Made by a program: the position numbers and the translations under genes. Below, one piece after another: positions 1 to 7,004 of a DNA stretch of 9,422 nt. Origin of the DNA: Bacteroidales bacterium (GTDB lineage: Bacteria; Bacteroidota; Bacteroidia; Bacteroidales; VadinHA17). Under the pieces are notes generated by a model, which saw nothing but the letters and a program-made list of their open reading frames with translations, made no database searches and was not told the origin of the DNA. Location: NCBI GenBank assembly GCA_027451265.1, contig DAIDJT010000085.1:1-9422 (forward strand), written 5' to 3'. The first letter of the stretch is position 1; every line of letters starts with the position of its first letter.

Positions 1-660
1 TTTCTCATCAGCGGATCGGCCCAGTATGTCGATGGCATAATCATCTCAGCCCGCTATTCTGATCCCGGCGTCTTTGCCATGTACCGCTACGGTGCCAAGG
101 AGTTCCCACTGGTTCTGCTGCTCGCAAACGGACTGAGCAACGCTCTCCTGCCTCAGTTCAGTACAAGGGAAGGTATGCGCGAAGCGCTGGTTACTCTCCG
201 GCACAGGTCTGACAGGCTTATCAAATACCTCTTTCCCCTCTCAATGGTCACCATGTTGGTTGCCAGGTGGGTATACCCGCGCCTCTTCACCCCCGAATTC
301 ACCCGCAGCGCTGACGTATTCATGATTTACCTCCTGCTGATAGTCCCCAGGCTGGTATTCCCGCAGACTATCGTGATAGGCCGGCGCAAGACCATAGTGA
401 CACTGTATGCCGCTGCCGTGGAGATTGCAGTGAACATACCCCTCAGCCTCCTGCTCATCAAACCCTACGGAGTGGTAGGTGTGGCGCTGGCAACATTCAT
501 TGTTTATTTCCTTGAAAAGATATTCCTGATGTACTATGTGTGGAAGAAAATGAAGATCAGACCCTCAGAATACATACCCCTGACCAGGTGGATCATCTAT
601 TCCGCCCTGCTCATACTGCTGTTCGTGCTGATTGACCACCGCATCATAGACATATACTGA
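1..660 (+). CDS. Polysaccharide/oligosaccharide flippase, C-terminal part (5' end outside window)
   Basis: The reading frame is open from base 1 and ends at TGA 658-660, leaving 219 residues of a polytopic membrane protein. Hydrophobic segments lie at about residues 35-50, 76-92, 105-127, 132-152, 156-176 and 197-214, separated by short basic loops (RHRSDR, GRRK, WKKMK). The pattern of small residues in the helices, such as ANGLSNALLPQF and the GVVGVALATF stretch, resembles the C-terminal half of lipid-linked sugar flippases of the Wzx/MVF type in the MATE-like superfamily. Proteins of this family move undecaprenyl-linked or similar glycans across the inner membrane. The ATG at 79 is internal: the residues before it (starting FLISGSAQYVDGIII) are also membrane-like, so the gene begins upstream. 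Substrate cannot be inferred, and no sugar genes are visible here. Family confidence is good, specific role unknown. Confidence 0.75.
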   Translation, partial: FLISGSAQYVDGIIISARYSDPGVFAMYRYGAKEFPLVLLLANGLSNALLPQFSTREGMREALVTLRHRSDRLIKYLFPLSMVTMLVARWVYPRLFTPEFTRSADVFMIYLLLIVPRLVFPQTIVIGRRKTIVTLYAAAVEIAVNIPLSLLLIKPYGVVGVALATFIVYFLEKIFLMYYVWKKMKIRPSEYIPLTRWIIYSALLILLFVLIDHRIIDIY

Positions 661-717
661 CGTTTCCCTCAGATAGTGCCGGTGACCGCCCAACTCTCCG
701 GAAATGCCAAAAAGAAT

Positions 718-725
718 TATATTTG
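718..725 (+). promoter_or_regulatory. Possible Bacteroidota -7 box (TATATTTG) before the class V enzyme
   Basis: TATATTTG fits the Bacteroidota -7 consensus TAnnTTTG exactly. No TTG/TTTG is found about 19 bp upstream, so only half the promoter is recognisable. A start point near 731 would leave a leader of only about 8 nt before ATG 739, or about 20 nt before the in-frame ATG at 751. No terminator is visible between the flippase and this gene, so read-through is also possible. Confidence 0.4.
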
Positions 726-738
726 AGGCATATTTTCA

Positions 739-2238
739 ATGTCTAAAAGTATGGCTTTCAACAAAAGCAGCCTGGAGGATTATTTCGGCACATTCAGAAG
801 AAATATTGTGGGGATTGACCAGGAGTACATTTCTCCATTCGGTCAGAAGAAGATTATTTATTGTGACTGGATAGCCAGCGGAAGGCTTTACAAGCCGATA
901 GAGGAGAAGATGAGCCACATTATCGGCCCGTTTGTCGGTAACACGCACACCGAGACCTCCGAGACAGGATCAATGATGACATGGGCATATCATCATGCCC
1001 AGGAAATAATAAAGAACCATGTCAATGCCGGCCCCGACGATGTGCTCATTGCTGCCGGTGCCGGTATGACGGCAGTCATAAACAAGTTCCAGAGGATACT
1101 GGGGCTCAAGGGCTGCAGCTATCCGAAAACTGCCCGCTGCCTGGCCGAGGCTGACCGCCCGGTGGTTTTCATTACCCATATAGAGCACCATTCAAACCAG
1201 ACTTCATGGTATGAGACCCTGGCTGATGTGGTAATCATTGAGCCCGGCAGTGACCTCACTGTTGACCCTGAAAACCTCAGAAAGGCGCTGAAAAAATACA
1301 GTGACAGGAAGTTCAAAATAGGTTCCTTCTCGGCCTGCTCAAATGTCACCGGGGTATTCACGCCATATCACACCATGGCCCGCATTATGCACGAGAATGG
1401 CGGTCTGTGCTTCGTCGACTTCGCCGCCTCGGCCCCGTATGTCGAAATGAACATGCATCCTGATGATCCCATGGAGAAGCTTGACGCCATCTTCTTCTCA
1501 CCCCACAAGTTCCTCGGTGGCCCCGGCTCCTCCGGAATCATGCTCTTTGACAGGTCGTTGTACAAGTCATCAGCCCCTGACCAGCCGGGAGGAGGTACGG
1601 TAGACTGGACCAATCCCTGGGGCGAGTACAAGTATGTTGACAACATCGAGTCAAGGGAAGACGGCGGAACGCCGGCATTCCTGCAGATGATAAGGGCCGC
1701 CCTCGCCATCAGGCTGAAGGAACAGATTGGTACGGAAAAGATAAAAGCCCGCGAGGAGGAGCTGCTTGAGAAGACATTCAGAGGGTTGTCAGCCATAAAG
1801 GGTTTGCACATCCTTGCCCCAAACGTGAGACACCGGCTGGGAGCAGTCTCTTTATATATTGACGGCCTTCACTATAATCTCGTGGTAAAGCTGCTCAGCG
1901 ACAGGTACGGGATTCAGGTCAGGGGCGGATGCGCCTGCGCCGGCACCTACGGCCACTACCTCCTGGATGTGACATATGACCACAGTCACCGTATAACCGA
2001 GATGATCAACAAGGGTGACCTGTCAGAGAAACCCGGATGGGTCAGGCTCTCCATACATCCTACAATGACTGACAGGGAAATTGAAACGGTAATTGCAGCC
2101 CTCGGGGAAATAAGGGATCATGCCGCTGAGTGGAGTGCTGATTATACTTACTGCAGGCATACCAACGAGTTCACCCACAATTGTGATAAAGGCGCCGGCA
2201 TGGAGAAAGTCCGCTCCTGGTTTAACCTTCAGACCTGA
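739..2238 (+). CDS. Class V aminotransferase-fold PLP enzyme, cysteine desulfurase-like
   Basis: A 499-residue fold-type I PLP enzyme. The expected landmarks are present in order: EHHSN (149-153) with the PLP-stacking histidine, Asp227 in VDFAASAP for the pyridine nitrogen, SPHKF with Lys257 as the Schiff-base lysine, and RGGCACAG (396-403). Cys400 lines up with the catalytic cysteine of SufS-type desulfurases (RxGHHCA), so cysteine desulfuration or a related sulfur/selenium or amino-acid reaction is plausible. It is about 90 residues longer than SufS (about 400-410), mainly through inserts around the active-site segment and a C-terminal tail with Cys472, His474, His480 and Cys482. No suf or isc genes are adjacent, so it is probably not the housekeeping desulfurase. 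ATG 739 is the most upstream ATG; ATG 751 is an alternative. It is followed after 2 bp by a GNAT-like gene, almost certainly cotranscribed. The fold is secure, the substrate unknown. Confidence 0.85.
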   Translation: MSKSMAFNKSSLEDYFGTFRRNIVGIDQEYISPFGQKKIIYCDWIASGRLYKPIEEKMSHIIGPFVGNTHTETSETGSMMTWAYHHAQEIIKNHVNAGPDDVLIAAGAGMTAVINKFQRILGLKGCSYPKTARCLAEADRPVVFITHIEHHSNQTSWYETLADVVIIEPGSDLTVDPENLRKALKKYSDRKFKIGSFSACSNVTGVFTPYHTMARIMHENGGLCFVDFAASAPYVEMNMHPDDPMEKLDAIFFSPHKFLGGPGSSGIMLFDRSLYKSSAPDQPGGGTVDWTNPWGEYKYVDNIESREDGGTPAFLQMIRAALAIRLKEQIGTEKIKAREEELLEKTFRGLSAIKGLHILAPNVRHRLGAVSLYIDGLHYNLVVKLLSDRYGIQVRGGCACAGTYGHYLLDVTYDHSHRITEMINKGDLSEKPGWVRLSIHPTMTDREIETVIAALGEIRDHAAEWSADYTYCRHTNEFTHNCDKGAGMEKVRSWFNLQT

Positions 2239-2240
2239 AA

Positions 2241-3452
2241 ATGATGAAACTTACCGAAGTGACCACAGAAGCCCACAGGAAAGAGTTTATTGAGTTCCCA
2301 AAGAGGCTTTACCGGGGAGACACCAACTGGGTTTGTCCACTTGACAGTGAAACGGAGGCTGTTTTTGACCCCGGACGCAATGCTGCCTTCGCCCATGGCG
2401 AGGCAACCAGGTGGATACTCTCAGGTGATGATGGCATGACCATCGGCCGGGTGGCAGCATTCATTGATGAGATACGCTCAGGGGCAAACAGGCAGCCTAC
2501 GGGAGGACTCGGGTTCTTCGAGGTCATTGAGTCACGCGAAGCCGCATTCATGCTCTTTGACACCGCAAAGCAGTGGCTGGCAGACAGGGGAATGAAGGCC
2601 ATGGACGGCCCTGTAAACTTCGGCGAGAATGACAATTACTGGGGCCTGCTGGTGGAAGGGTTCACCCAACCCGGCTTCGGGATGCCCTATAACAAACCAT
2701 ATTACAGGCAGTATTTTACCGATTACGGTTTCCGCACCTATTTTGAGCAGTACAGCTACCACAAGGATGTGGCTGCAGTGGAGGTCTTTCCCGAACGGTT
2801 CAGGAGGATAGCCGAGTGGATCTCAAAGAAACCCGGATACACATACCGCCATTTCGAATTTTCAAAGCGCGACAAATTTGCTGCAGACATGGTGGAAATC
2901 TACAATGCCACCTGGGCTGTGTTCAAGGAAGACTTCACACCGCTTGATCCGGCACGGATTGAGAATACACTGCACCAGGCCAGTGCCTTTATTGATCCTG
3001 AGCTCATCTGGTTTGCCTACCACAATGAAAAGCCGGTAGCATTCTTTATAATCTTTCCTGACCTTAACCAGATCATAAAGCATTTCAACGGCCGCCTTAC
3101 CTTTATTAACAAGATGCGGTTCCTCTGGTACAAGATGACTCATGAGATGACACGTGCAAGGGCACTTGTTGCCGGAGTGCACCCCTCTTACCAGAACACC
3201 GGCATCGAATCAGCCATCTTCCTGAAGCTCTTCCGCGTCTTCAGGAAGAAGAGGTACTACAGGGAGCTGGAACTCTCATGGGTTGGCGACTTCAACCCGA
3301 AGATGATCTCGATCTACGAGGCCATCGGTGCCACCAGGGCAAAGACACATCTCACCCTTAGGTACATGATTGATGATACCCTGCCTTTCAGAATGTACAA
3401 GGACGAAATGGAGGAAAACAGGGCTGCCAGGCAGGCCAGACTAAAGGAGTGA
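2241..3452 (+). CDS. GNAT-like acyltransferase family protein (YghO-type), substrate unknown
   Basis: A 403-residue soluble protein. The C-terminal third shows a GNAT pattern: hydrophobic strand and HPSYQNTGIE (314-323), where QNTG resembles the acyl-CoA pyrophosphate loop Q/RxxGxG/A, then ELSWVGDFNP with Asn352 and a closing YEAIGATRAKTHLTLRY segment. The middle holds GPVNFGEN (123-130) followed by GLLVEGF and a tyrosine-rich NKPYYRQYF stretch, a signature I associate with the YghO-like group of GNAT-related proteins. The N-terminal part (YRGDTNWVCPL) resembles the start of the same group. The substrate is not known for this type of protein. ATGATG at 2241-2246 offers two starts; the first lies 2 bp after the preceding stop, implying translational coupling with the PLP enzyme. 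The third QxxGxG position is Glu, so CoA binding should be treated as inferred. Confidence 0.65.
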   Translation: MMKLTEVTTEAHRKEFIEFPKRLYRGDTNWVCPLDSETEAVFDPGRNAAFAHGEATRWILSGDDGMTIGRVAAFIDEIRSGANRQPTGGLGFFEVIESREAAFMLFDTAKQWLADRGMKAMDGPVNFGENDNYWGLLVEGFTQPGFGMPYNKPYYRQYFTDYGFRTYFEQYSYHKDVAAVEVFPERFRRIAEWISKKPGYTYRHFEFSKRDKFAADMVEIYNATWAVFKEDFTPLDPARIENTLHQASAFIDPELIWFAYHNEKPVAFFIIFPDLNQIIKHFNGRLTFINKMRFLWYKMTHEMTRARALVAGVHPSYQNTGIESAIFLKLFRVFRKKRYYRELELSWVGDFNPKMISIYEAIGATRAKTHLTLRYMIDDTLPFRMYKDEMEENRAARQARLKE

Positions 3453-3470
3453 AATTTTTTTGACACACTT

Positions 3471-3501
3471 TTTGTATTTTCTTTATTGTTCATTATCTTT
3501 G
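3471..3501 (+). promoter_or_regulatory. Promoter of rpmE2 (TTTG - N19 - TATCTTTG)
   Basis: TTTG at 3471-3474 and TATCTTTG at 3494-3501 are separated by exactly 19 bp, matching the Bacteroidota primary sigma consensus (TTTG at -33, TAnnTTTG at -7). It is the best promoter in the window. Transcription would start around 3506-3508, giving a leader of roughly 42 nt. The surrounding 3455-3500 region is very AT-rich. Confidence 0.8.
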
Positions 3502-3505
3502 CACT

Positions 3506-3519
3506 CCCTTGAAAAAGGG
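3506..3519 (+). promoter_or_regulatory. GNRA-capped hairpin at the 5' end of the L31 mRNA
   Basis: CCCTT-GAAA-AAGGG forms a perfect 5-bp stem closed by a GAAA tetraloop of the stable GNRA class. It lies 5 nt after the -7 box, so it would be at or within a few bases of the mRNA 5' end. It could stabilise the transcript or take part in regulation of L31 synthesis; the function is inferred only. Confidence 0.45.
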
Positions 3520-3549
3520 ATTTTTGAACAGTAATAAATTATATCAGAG

Positions 3550-3816
3550 ATGAAAGAAGGTATACATCCGAACAATTACAGGCTGGTTGTATTTCAGGAT
3601 ATGTCAAACGGATTCACCTTTATGACTCGTTCCACAGCAGGGTCACGTGATACCATCAAATGGGAGGACGGCAAGGAGTATCCGCTCATCAAGCTTGAGA
3701 TTTCAAACACTTCACATCCTTTCTATACGGGCAAGATGAAGCTTGTTGACACAGCAGGAAGGGTAGACAAGTTCATGAACCGTTACAAGGATCACCTTGC
3801 CAGGAAGACGAAGTAA
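3550..3816 (+). CDS. rpmE2: 50S ribosomal protein L31, type B (zinc-independent)
   Basis: An 88-residue protein with the type B L31 pattern: the N-terminal MKEGIHPNNYRLVVFQD, the middle TIKWEDGKEYPLIKLEISNT, the SHPFYTGK signature, and a basic C-terminal segment VDKFMNRYKDHL. It contains no cysteine, so it lacks the CxxC zinc ligands of type A L31; this is the C-minus paralogue type. L31 bridges the two ribosomal subunits at the central protuberance. Length fits the family (about 80-90). The gene stands alone between its own promoter and a strong terminator, so it appears to be monocistronic. The start is fixed by the conserved N-terminus. There is no clear Shine-Dalgarno, only an AT-rich leader, which is usual in Bacteroidota. 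In organisms with both types, type B replaces type A in zinc shortage; whether a second copy exists here cannot be seen. Confidence 0.95.
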   Translation: MKEGIHPNNYRLVVFQDMSNGFTFMTRSTAGSRDTIKWEDGKEYPLIKLEISNTSHPFYTGKMKLVDTAGRVDKFMNRYKDHLARKTK

Positions 3817-3837
3817 CTGATAATCATATGATACAGG

Positions 3838-3866
3838 GCTGCCTTAAACAAGGCGGCTTTTTTTTT
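3838..3866 (+). terminator. Rho-independent terminator after rpmE2
   Basis: GCTGCCTT (3838-3845), loop AAAC and AAGGCGGC (3850-3857) make an 8-bp stem with one T-G wobble, followed directly by nine T (3858-3866). It sits 22 nt after the rpmE2 stop and separates that unit from lon. Confidence 0.92.
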
Positions 3867-3880
3867 GTTTGAATATGACA

Positions 3881-3912
3881 TCTGCCGGCAGGGCCCTGCG
3901 TATGCCGGCAGA
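3881..3912. repeat. Nested palindromes upstream of lon, candidate operator
   Basis: TCTGCCGGCA (3881-3890) and TGCCGGCAGA (3903-3912) are a perfect 10-bp inverted repeat with a 12-nt spacer. Each arm contains the self-complementary TGCCGGCA, so the octamer also occurs as a direct repeat with starts 20 bp apart (about two helical turns). A further perfect 12-bp palindrome, GCAGGGCCCTGC (3888-3899), overlaps the left arm and spacer. The right arm covers the place where a -33 element would sit for the lon -7 box at 3930-3937. There is no T tract, so it is not a standard terminator. A regulator binding site is the simplest reading; an extended RNA hairpin or a dispersed repeat is possible. Confidence 0.6.
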
Positions 3913-3929
3913 GTTAGAGTATTATTAAG

Positions 3930-3937
3930 TAAATTTG
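3930..3937 (+). promoter_or_regulatory. -7 box of the lon promoter (TAAATTTG)
   Basis: TAAATTTG matches TAnnTTTG fully and lies 16 bp before the lon ATG, giving a predicted leader of about 10 nt. No TTG is found at the expected -33 position (about 3908-3911), which is instead occupied by the right arm of the 3881-3912 palindrome. That suggests a promoter relying on an activator, or one blocked by a repressor. Confidence 0.6.
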
Positions 3938-3953
3938 CATACTTTTACTTCAT

Positions 3954-6416
3954 ATGGAAAAGAAGGTTTTCGGAAAGTGGGACAGGATCGGCTTGCATGA
4001 GCTGATAGACGAGGGAAGGGAGATTATCCCGATTCTTTCTGACGGTGATGATCAGGAGTTGGAGGAGGTGCAGATACCGGCTACCGTCCCGCTGCTGCCG
4101 CTGCGCAACACGGTTCTTTTCCCCGGGGTTGTGATACCCATCGCGGTGGGCCGTTCCAAGTCAGTTCAACTGGTTCGTGATGCCTACCGTGGTGACAAAC
4201 TGGTTGCGGCAGTGGCCCAGCTTGATGCCGAGGTGGATGACCCGGGTGTGAGGGATCTGAACACGGTGGGTACCCTGGGCCATGTAGTCAAGCTCCTCGA
4301 GATGCCTGACGGTACCACCACTGCCATTATCCAGGGGAGGAAGAGGGTGGCAATAGAGGGCATAATCCAAACAACACCTTACATGACTGCCCAGGTAAGG
4401 GCCTTACCCGAACCAAGGGGGGTGGAGGATGAGAAGGATTTTGAGGTGATCATCGGCTCACTGAAAGACCTCTCCGTAAAAATCGTCAAGCTGAATCCCA
4501 ACATCAGTCCCGAGGCCACCTTCGCTGTCAGGAACATAGAAAACAGTACCTACCTTATCAATTATATCTGCGCCAACACCGAGATAAACGTCACTGACAA
4601 GCAGAAACTGCTGGAAGCCTCATCAATCAGGGAGCGCGGGCTGCGTCTGCTTGAGCACCTGGTGCGTGAAATTCAGCTGCTGGAACTGAAGAATGAGCTG
4701 CAGTCAAAGGTCAAGTATGAGATTGACCAGCAGCAGCGTGAGTTCCTGCTTCATCAGCAGATGAAGACAATACAGAATGAGCTGGGCGGCAATCCCATCG
4801 AAAAGGAGGTGGAGGAGTTTCGCGCCAGGGGCGCGAAGAAAACCTGGGGTGAGGATGTTGCAAAAGTCTTCAGCCGCGAGCTTGACAAGCTGTCACGTCT
4901 CAATCCGGCCGCAGCCGAATATTCGGTTCAGGTGAACTACATACAGACCCTGCTCGAGCTCCCCTGGAATGAGTACACCACTGACAATCTTGACCTGACG
5001 AACGCCCAGAACGTTCTCGATGAAGATCACTACGGGCTTGAGGAGGTTAAGGAAAGGATTCTTGAGCACCTGGCGGTGCTGAAGCTGAAGGGTGACCTGA
5101 AGTCACCGATCCTCTGTCTCTACGGCCCTCCGGGAGTGGGCAAGACGTCGCTGGGCAAATCAGTGGCACGCGCCCTCGGGCGCAAATACGCACGCATGTC
5201 ACTCGGCGGATTGCATGATGAAGCTGAGATCAGGGGTCACCGCAAGACATACATAGGAGCCATGCCGGGAAGGGTTGTCCAGAACATAAGGAGGGCAGGC
5301 TCGTCGAACCCGGTGTTCATCCTGGATGAGATTGACAAGGTGGGGCAGGATTTCAGGGGAGACCCTTCGTCGGCACTGCTGGAGGTACTTGATCCGGAAC
5401 AGAACACTCACTTCTATGACAACTTCCTGGAGCTGGAGTTTGACCTTTCCAAGGTGCTGTTCATCGCCACGGCAAATACACTCTCTACTGTGAGCCCAGC
5501 CCTTCGCGACAGGATGGAGCTGATAGAGATATCAGGCTACCTGGTTGAAGAGAAACGCGAGATAGCCGTCAGACACCTCATCCCCAAGCAACTGGAGGCA
5601 CACGGTGTCAAACCCGGGCAGTTCACCCTCAGCCGCGAGGTTATTGAGGAGGTGATTCAGAAATATACACGGGAGTCAGGCGTCAGGGAGCTTGACAAGA
5701 GGATAGCCAAACTGGTCAGGTTCAGGGCACGCGAGATAGCCTTTGAAAACCTGCCTGAACCTGAGGTCACCTCCGCCAGGGTCGAAGAGATACTTGGCCC
5801 GCCCAGATACCTGAAAGACATTTATGACGGCAATGACCAGGCGGGTGTTGTAACCGGCCTGGCATGGACAGCCACGGGAGGTGAGATCCTCTTCGTTGAG
5901 ACAAGTCTCAGCCGCGGCAAGGGGAACCTGACTCTCACCGGCAACCTGGGCGATGTTATGAAGGAGTCGGCAGTGATAGCCCTCGAATACCTGAAGGCAC
6001 ATGCCTCTCTCCTCAACCTGCCGGAGACCTTCGCGGAGAAATGGAATATTCACATTCATGTTCCGGAAGGTGCTATCCCCAAGGACGGTCCTTCCGCCGG
6101 CATAACCATGGCAGTATCGATAGCTTCAGCCTTCACCCAGAGAAAGGTGAAAAAATATGTTGCCATGACCGGAGAGATCACGCTCCGCGGAAAAGTTCTT
6201 CCCGTGGGCGGCATAAAAGAAAAGATACTGGCTGCCAAACGCGCAGGGATAAAGGAGATCGTGCTCTCGGAACTGAACCGCAAGGATGTGGAGGAGATCA
6301 ATGAAAAGTACGTCAGGGGATTGAAATTCAAATATGTCGCTACCATTATGGATGTGCTTGATTATGTGCTGCTCCAGCAGAAGGTTGCAAATCCGAGGGT
6401 AATTGAATTCGACTAA
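3954..6416 (+). CDS. lon: ATP-dependent protease Lon (LonA)
   Basis: An 820-residue cytoplasmic AAA+ serine protease that degrades misfolded and short-lived regulatory proteins. Domains in order: an acidic N-terminal extension of about 40 residues; a substrate-binding LAN domain from about 45 (LPLRNTVLFPG at 48-58); a helical, coiled-coil-prone linker at about 240-360; the AAA+ module with Walker A GPPGVGKT (391-398, Lys397) and Walker B VFILDE (454-459); and the C-terminal protease domain with catalytic Ser714 in PKDGPSAG and Lys757 in GGIKEK. The Ser-Lys spacing of 43 equals that of E. coli Lon (679/722). It is somewhat longer than E. coli Lon (784). All key residues are intact. ATG 3954 is the first start in the frame after the -7 box. 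coaD follows after 16 bp, so the two are probably cotranscribed. The palindrome at 3881-3912 is a candidate control site. Confidence 0.97.
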   Translation: MEKKVFGKWDRIGLHELIDEGREIIPILSDGDDQELEEVQIPATVPLLPLRNTVLFPGVVIPIAVGRSKSVQLVRDAYRGDKLVAAVAQLDAEVDDPGVRDLNTVGTLGHVVKLLEMPDGTTTAIIQGRKRVAIEGIIQTTPYMTAQVRALPEPRGVEDEKDFEVIIGSLKDLSVKIVKLNPNISPEATFAVRNIENSTYLINYICANTEINVTDKQKLLEASSIRERGLRLLEHLVREIQLLELKNELQSKVKYEIDQQQREFLLHQQMKTIQNELGGNPIEKEVEEFRARGAKKTWGEDVAKVFSRELDKLSRLNPAAAEYSVQVNYIQTLLELPWNEYTTDNLDLTNAQNVLDEDHYGLEEVKERILEHLAVLKLKGDLKSPILCLYGPPGVGKTSLGKSVARALGRKYARMSLGGLHDEAEIRGHRKTYIGAMPGRVVQNIRRAGSSNPVFILDEIDKVGQDFRGDPSSALLEVLDPEQNTHFYDNFLELEFDLSKVLFIATANTLSTVSPALRDRMELIEISGYLVEEKREIAVRHLIPKQLEAHGVKPGQFTLSREVIEEVIQKYTRESGVRELDKRIAKLVRFRAREIAFENLPEPEVTSARVEEILGPPRYLKDIYDGNDQAGVVTGLAWTATGGEILFVETSLSRGKGNLTLTGNLGDVMKESAVIALEYLKAHASLLNLPETFAEKWNIHIHVPEGAIPKDGPSAGITMAVSIASAFTQRKVKKYVAMTGEITLRGKVLPVGGIKEKILAAKRAGIKEIVLSELNRKDVEEINEKYVRGLKFKYVATIMDVLDYVLLQQKVANPRVIEFD

Positions 6417-6432
6417 AGATAAGAATAAGGTC

Positions 6433-6909
6433 ATGGATAAAGTTGCTGTTTTTCCGGGCTCATTCGATCCGTTCACCGTGGGGCATGAGTCAATAGTGAA
6501 CAGGGCCCTGCAACTGTTTGACAGGATTGTCATTGCAGTAGGGGATAATGCCGACAAGAAGAACCTCTTCACCGTTCAGAAGCGTATGAAGATGATATCA
6601 AAGGTCTTTGATGGTGAGAGCAGGGTTGAGGTAACCCGTTACAGCGGCCTCACAGTTGAATTCTGCCGTAGTTGCGGGGCACGGTACATCCTCAGGGGGC
6701 TCCGGACCGCGATTGATTTCGAGTATGAAAGAGCAATGGGTCACATGAACTGGAAGATGGCCCCGGAGATAGATACCGTGTTCCTGCTTACCAGTACTGA
6801 GCATACCCCGATCAACTCCACAATTGTCCGTGACATAATCAGGAACGGAGGCGATGTCTCGATGTTTGTTCCCGCCGCAATCAATATTTCAGATTACCTT
6901 GATAAATGA
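6433..6909 (+). CDS. coaD: Phosphopantetheine adenylyltransferase (PPAT)
   Basis: A 158-residue protein that transfers AMP from ATP to 4'-phosphopantetheine, giving dephospho-CoA, the penultimate step of coenzyme A synthesis; the enzyme is a cytoplasmic hexamer in characterised bacteria. The nucleotidyltransferase motifs are intact: GSFDPFTVGH (9-18) with the TxGH adenylate site, RGLR (88-91), and INSTIVR (127-133) corresponding to the ISSTxVR motif. Length and motif positions match the E. coli enzyme closely. ATG 6433 was chosen because it places the first strand (KVAVFPGSFDP) at the N-terminus as in the family; an in-frame TTG at 6403 would overlap the end of lon and add ten non-conserved residues. 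It lies 16 bp downstream of lon without a visible promoter, so expression probably depends on the lon transcript. Confidence 0.96.
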   Translation: MDKVAVFPGSFDPFTVGHESIVNRALQLFDRIVIAVGDNADKKNLFTVQKRMKMISKVFDGESRVEVTRYSGLTVEFCRSCGARYILRGLRTAIDFEYERAMGHMNWKMAPEIDTVFLLTSTEHTPINSTIVRDIIRNGGDVSMFVPAAINISDYLDK

Positions 6910-7004
6910 CTATTTCTCCGGGGATGCCCGGCTGGAGTGCGTCATGATGCATCGGCACTGACCTCAATGCACTGTACCTATCAGCCTGCAGGGGAAGAGC
7001 GAAG
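6910..7004. other. Convergent gap between coaD and the NUDIX gene
   Basis: These 95 bp separate two genes that end toward each other. The only structure seen is a small perfect hairpin, CCGGG-GATG-CCCGG (6918-6931), 9 nt after the coaD stop. It has no T tract on either strand, so it is at best a weak or Rho-assisted end point. AGTGC/GCACT (6936-6940 and 6955-6959) could form another weak stem. No open reading frame or promoter is evident. Confidence 0.35.

Noticed and set aside
1368..1811. Minus-strand open frame of 147 codons inside the class V enzyme
   Set aside because: The plus-strand frame carries the PLP lysine and conserved motifs here; the antisense product is serine- and proline-rich shadow sequence.
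3453..3461. Run of seven T after the GNAT gene as a terminator
   Set aside because: No stable stem precedes it; the CTGCC/GGCAG pair at 3424-3434 leaves a one-base loop, which cannot fold. The run belongs to the AT-rich promoter region of rpmE2.
3881..3912. Palindromic pair before lon as a CRISPR repeat or insertion sequence end
   Set aside because: Only two short arms with a 12-nt spacer exist, with no further repeats, no transposase and no target-site duplication visible.
5676..6059. Minus-strand open frame of 127 codons inside lon
   Set aside because: It is a shadow of the lon reading frame with no recognisable motif; lon is complete and intact across it.
6403..6432. TTG-initiated extension of coaD overlapping the end of lon
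   Set aside because: It adds MNSTKDKNKV, which matches nothing in the family; the ATG at 6433 gives the standard N-terminus and length.
6918..6931. Hairpin CCGGG-GATG-CCCGG as an intrinsic terminator of coaD
   Set aside because: The stem is perfect but short and has no T tract on either strand, so I list it only as a weak structure in the gap.
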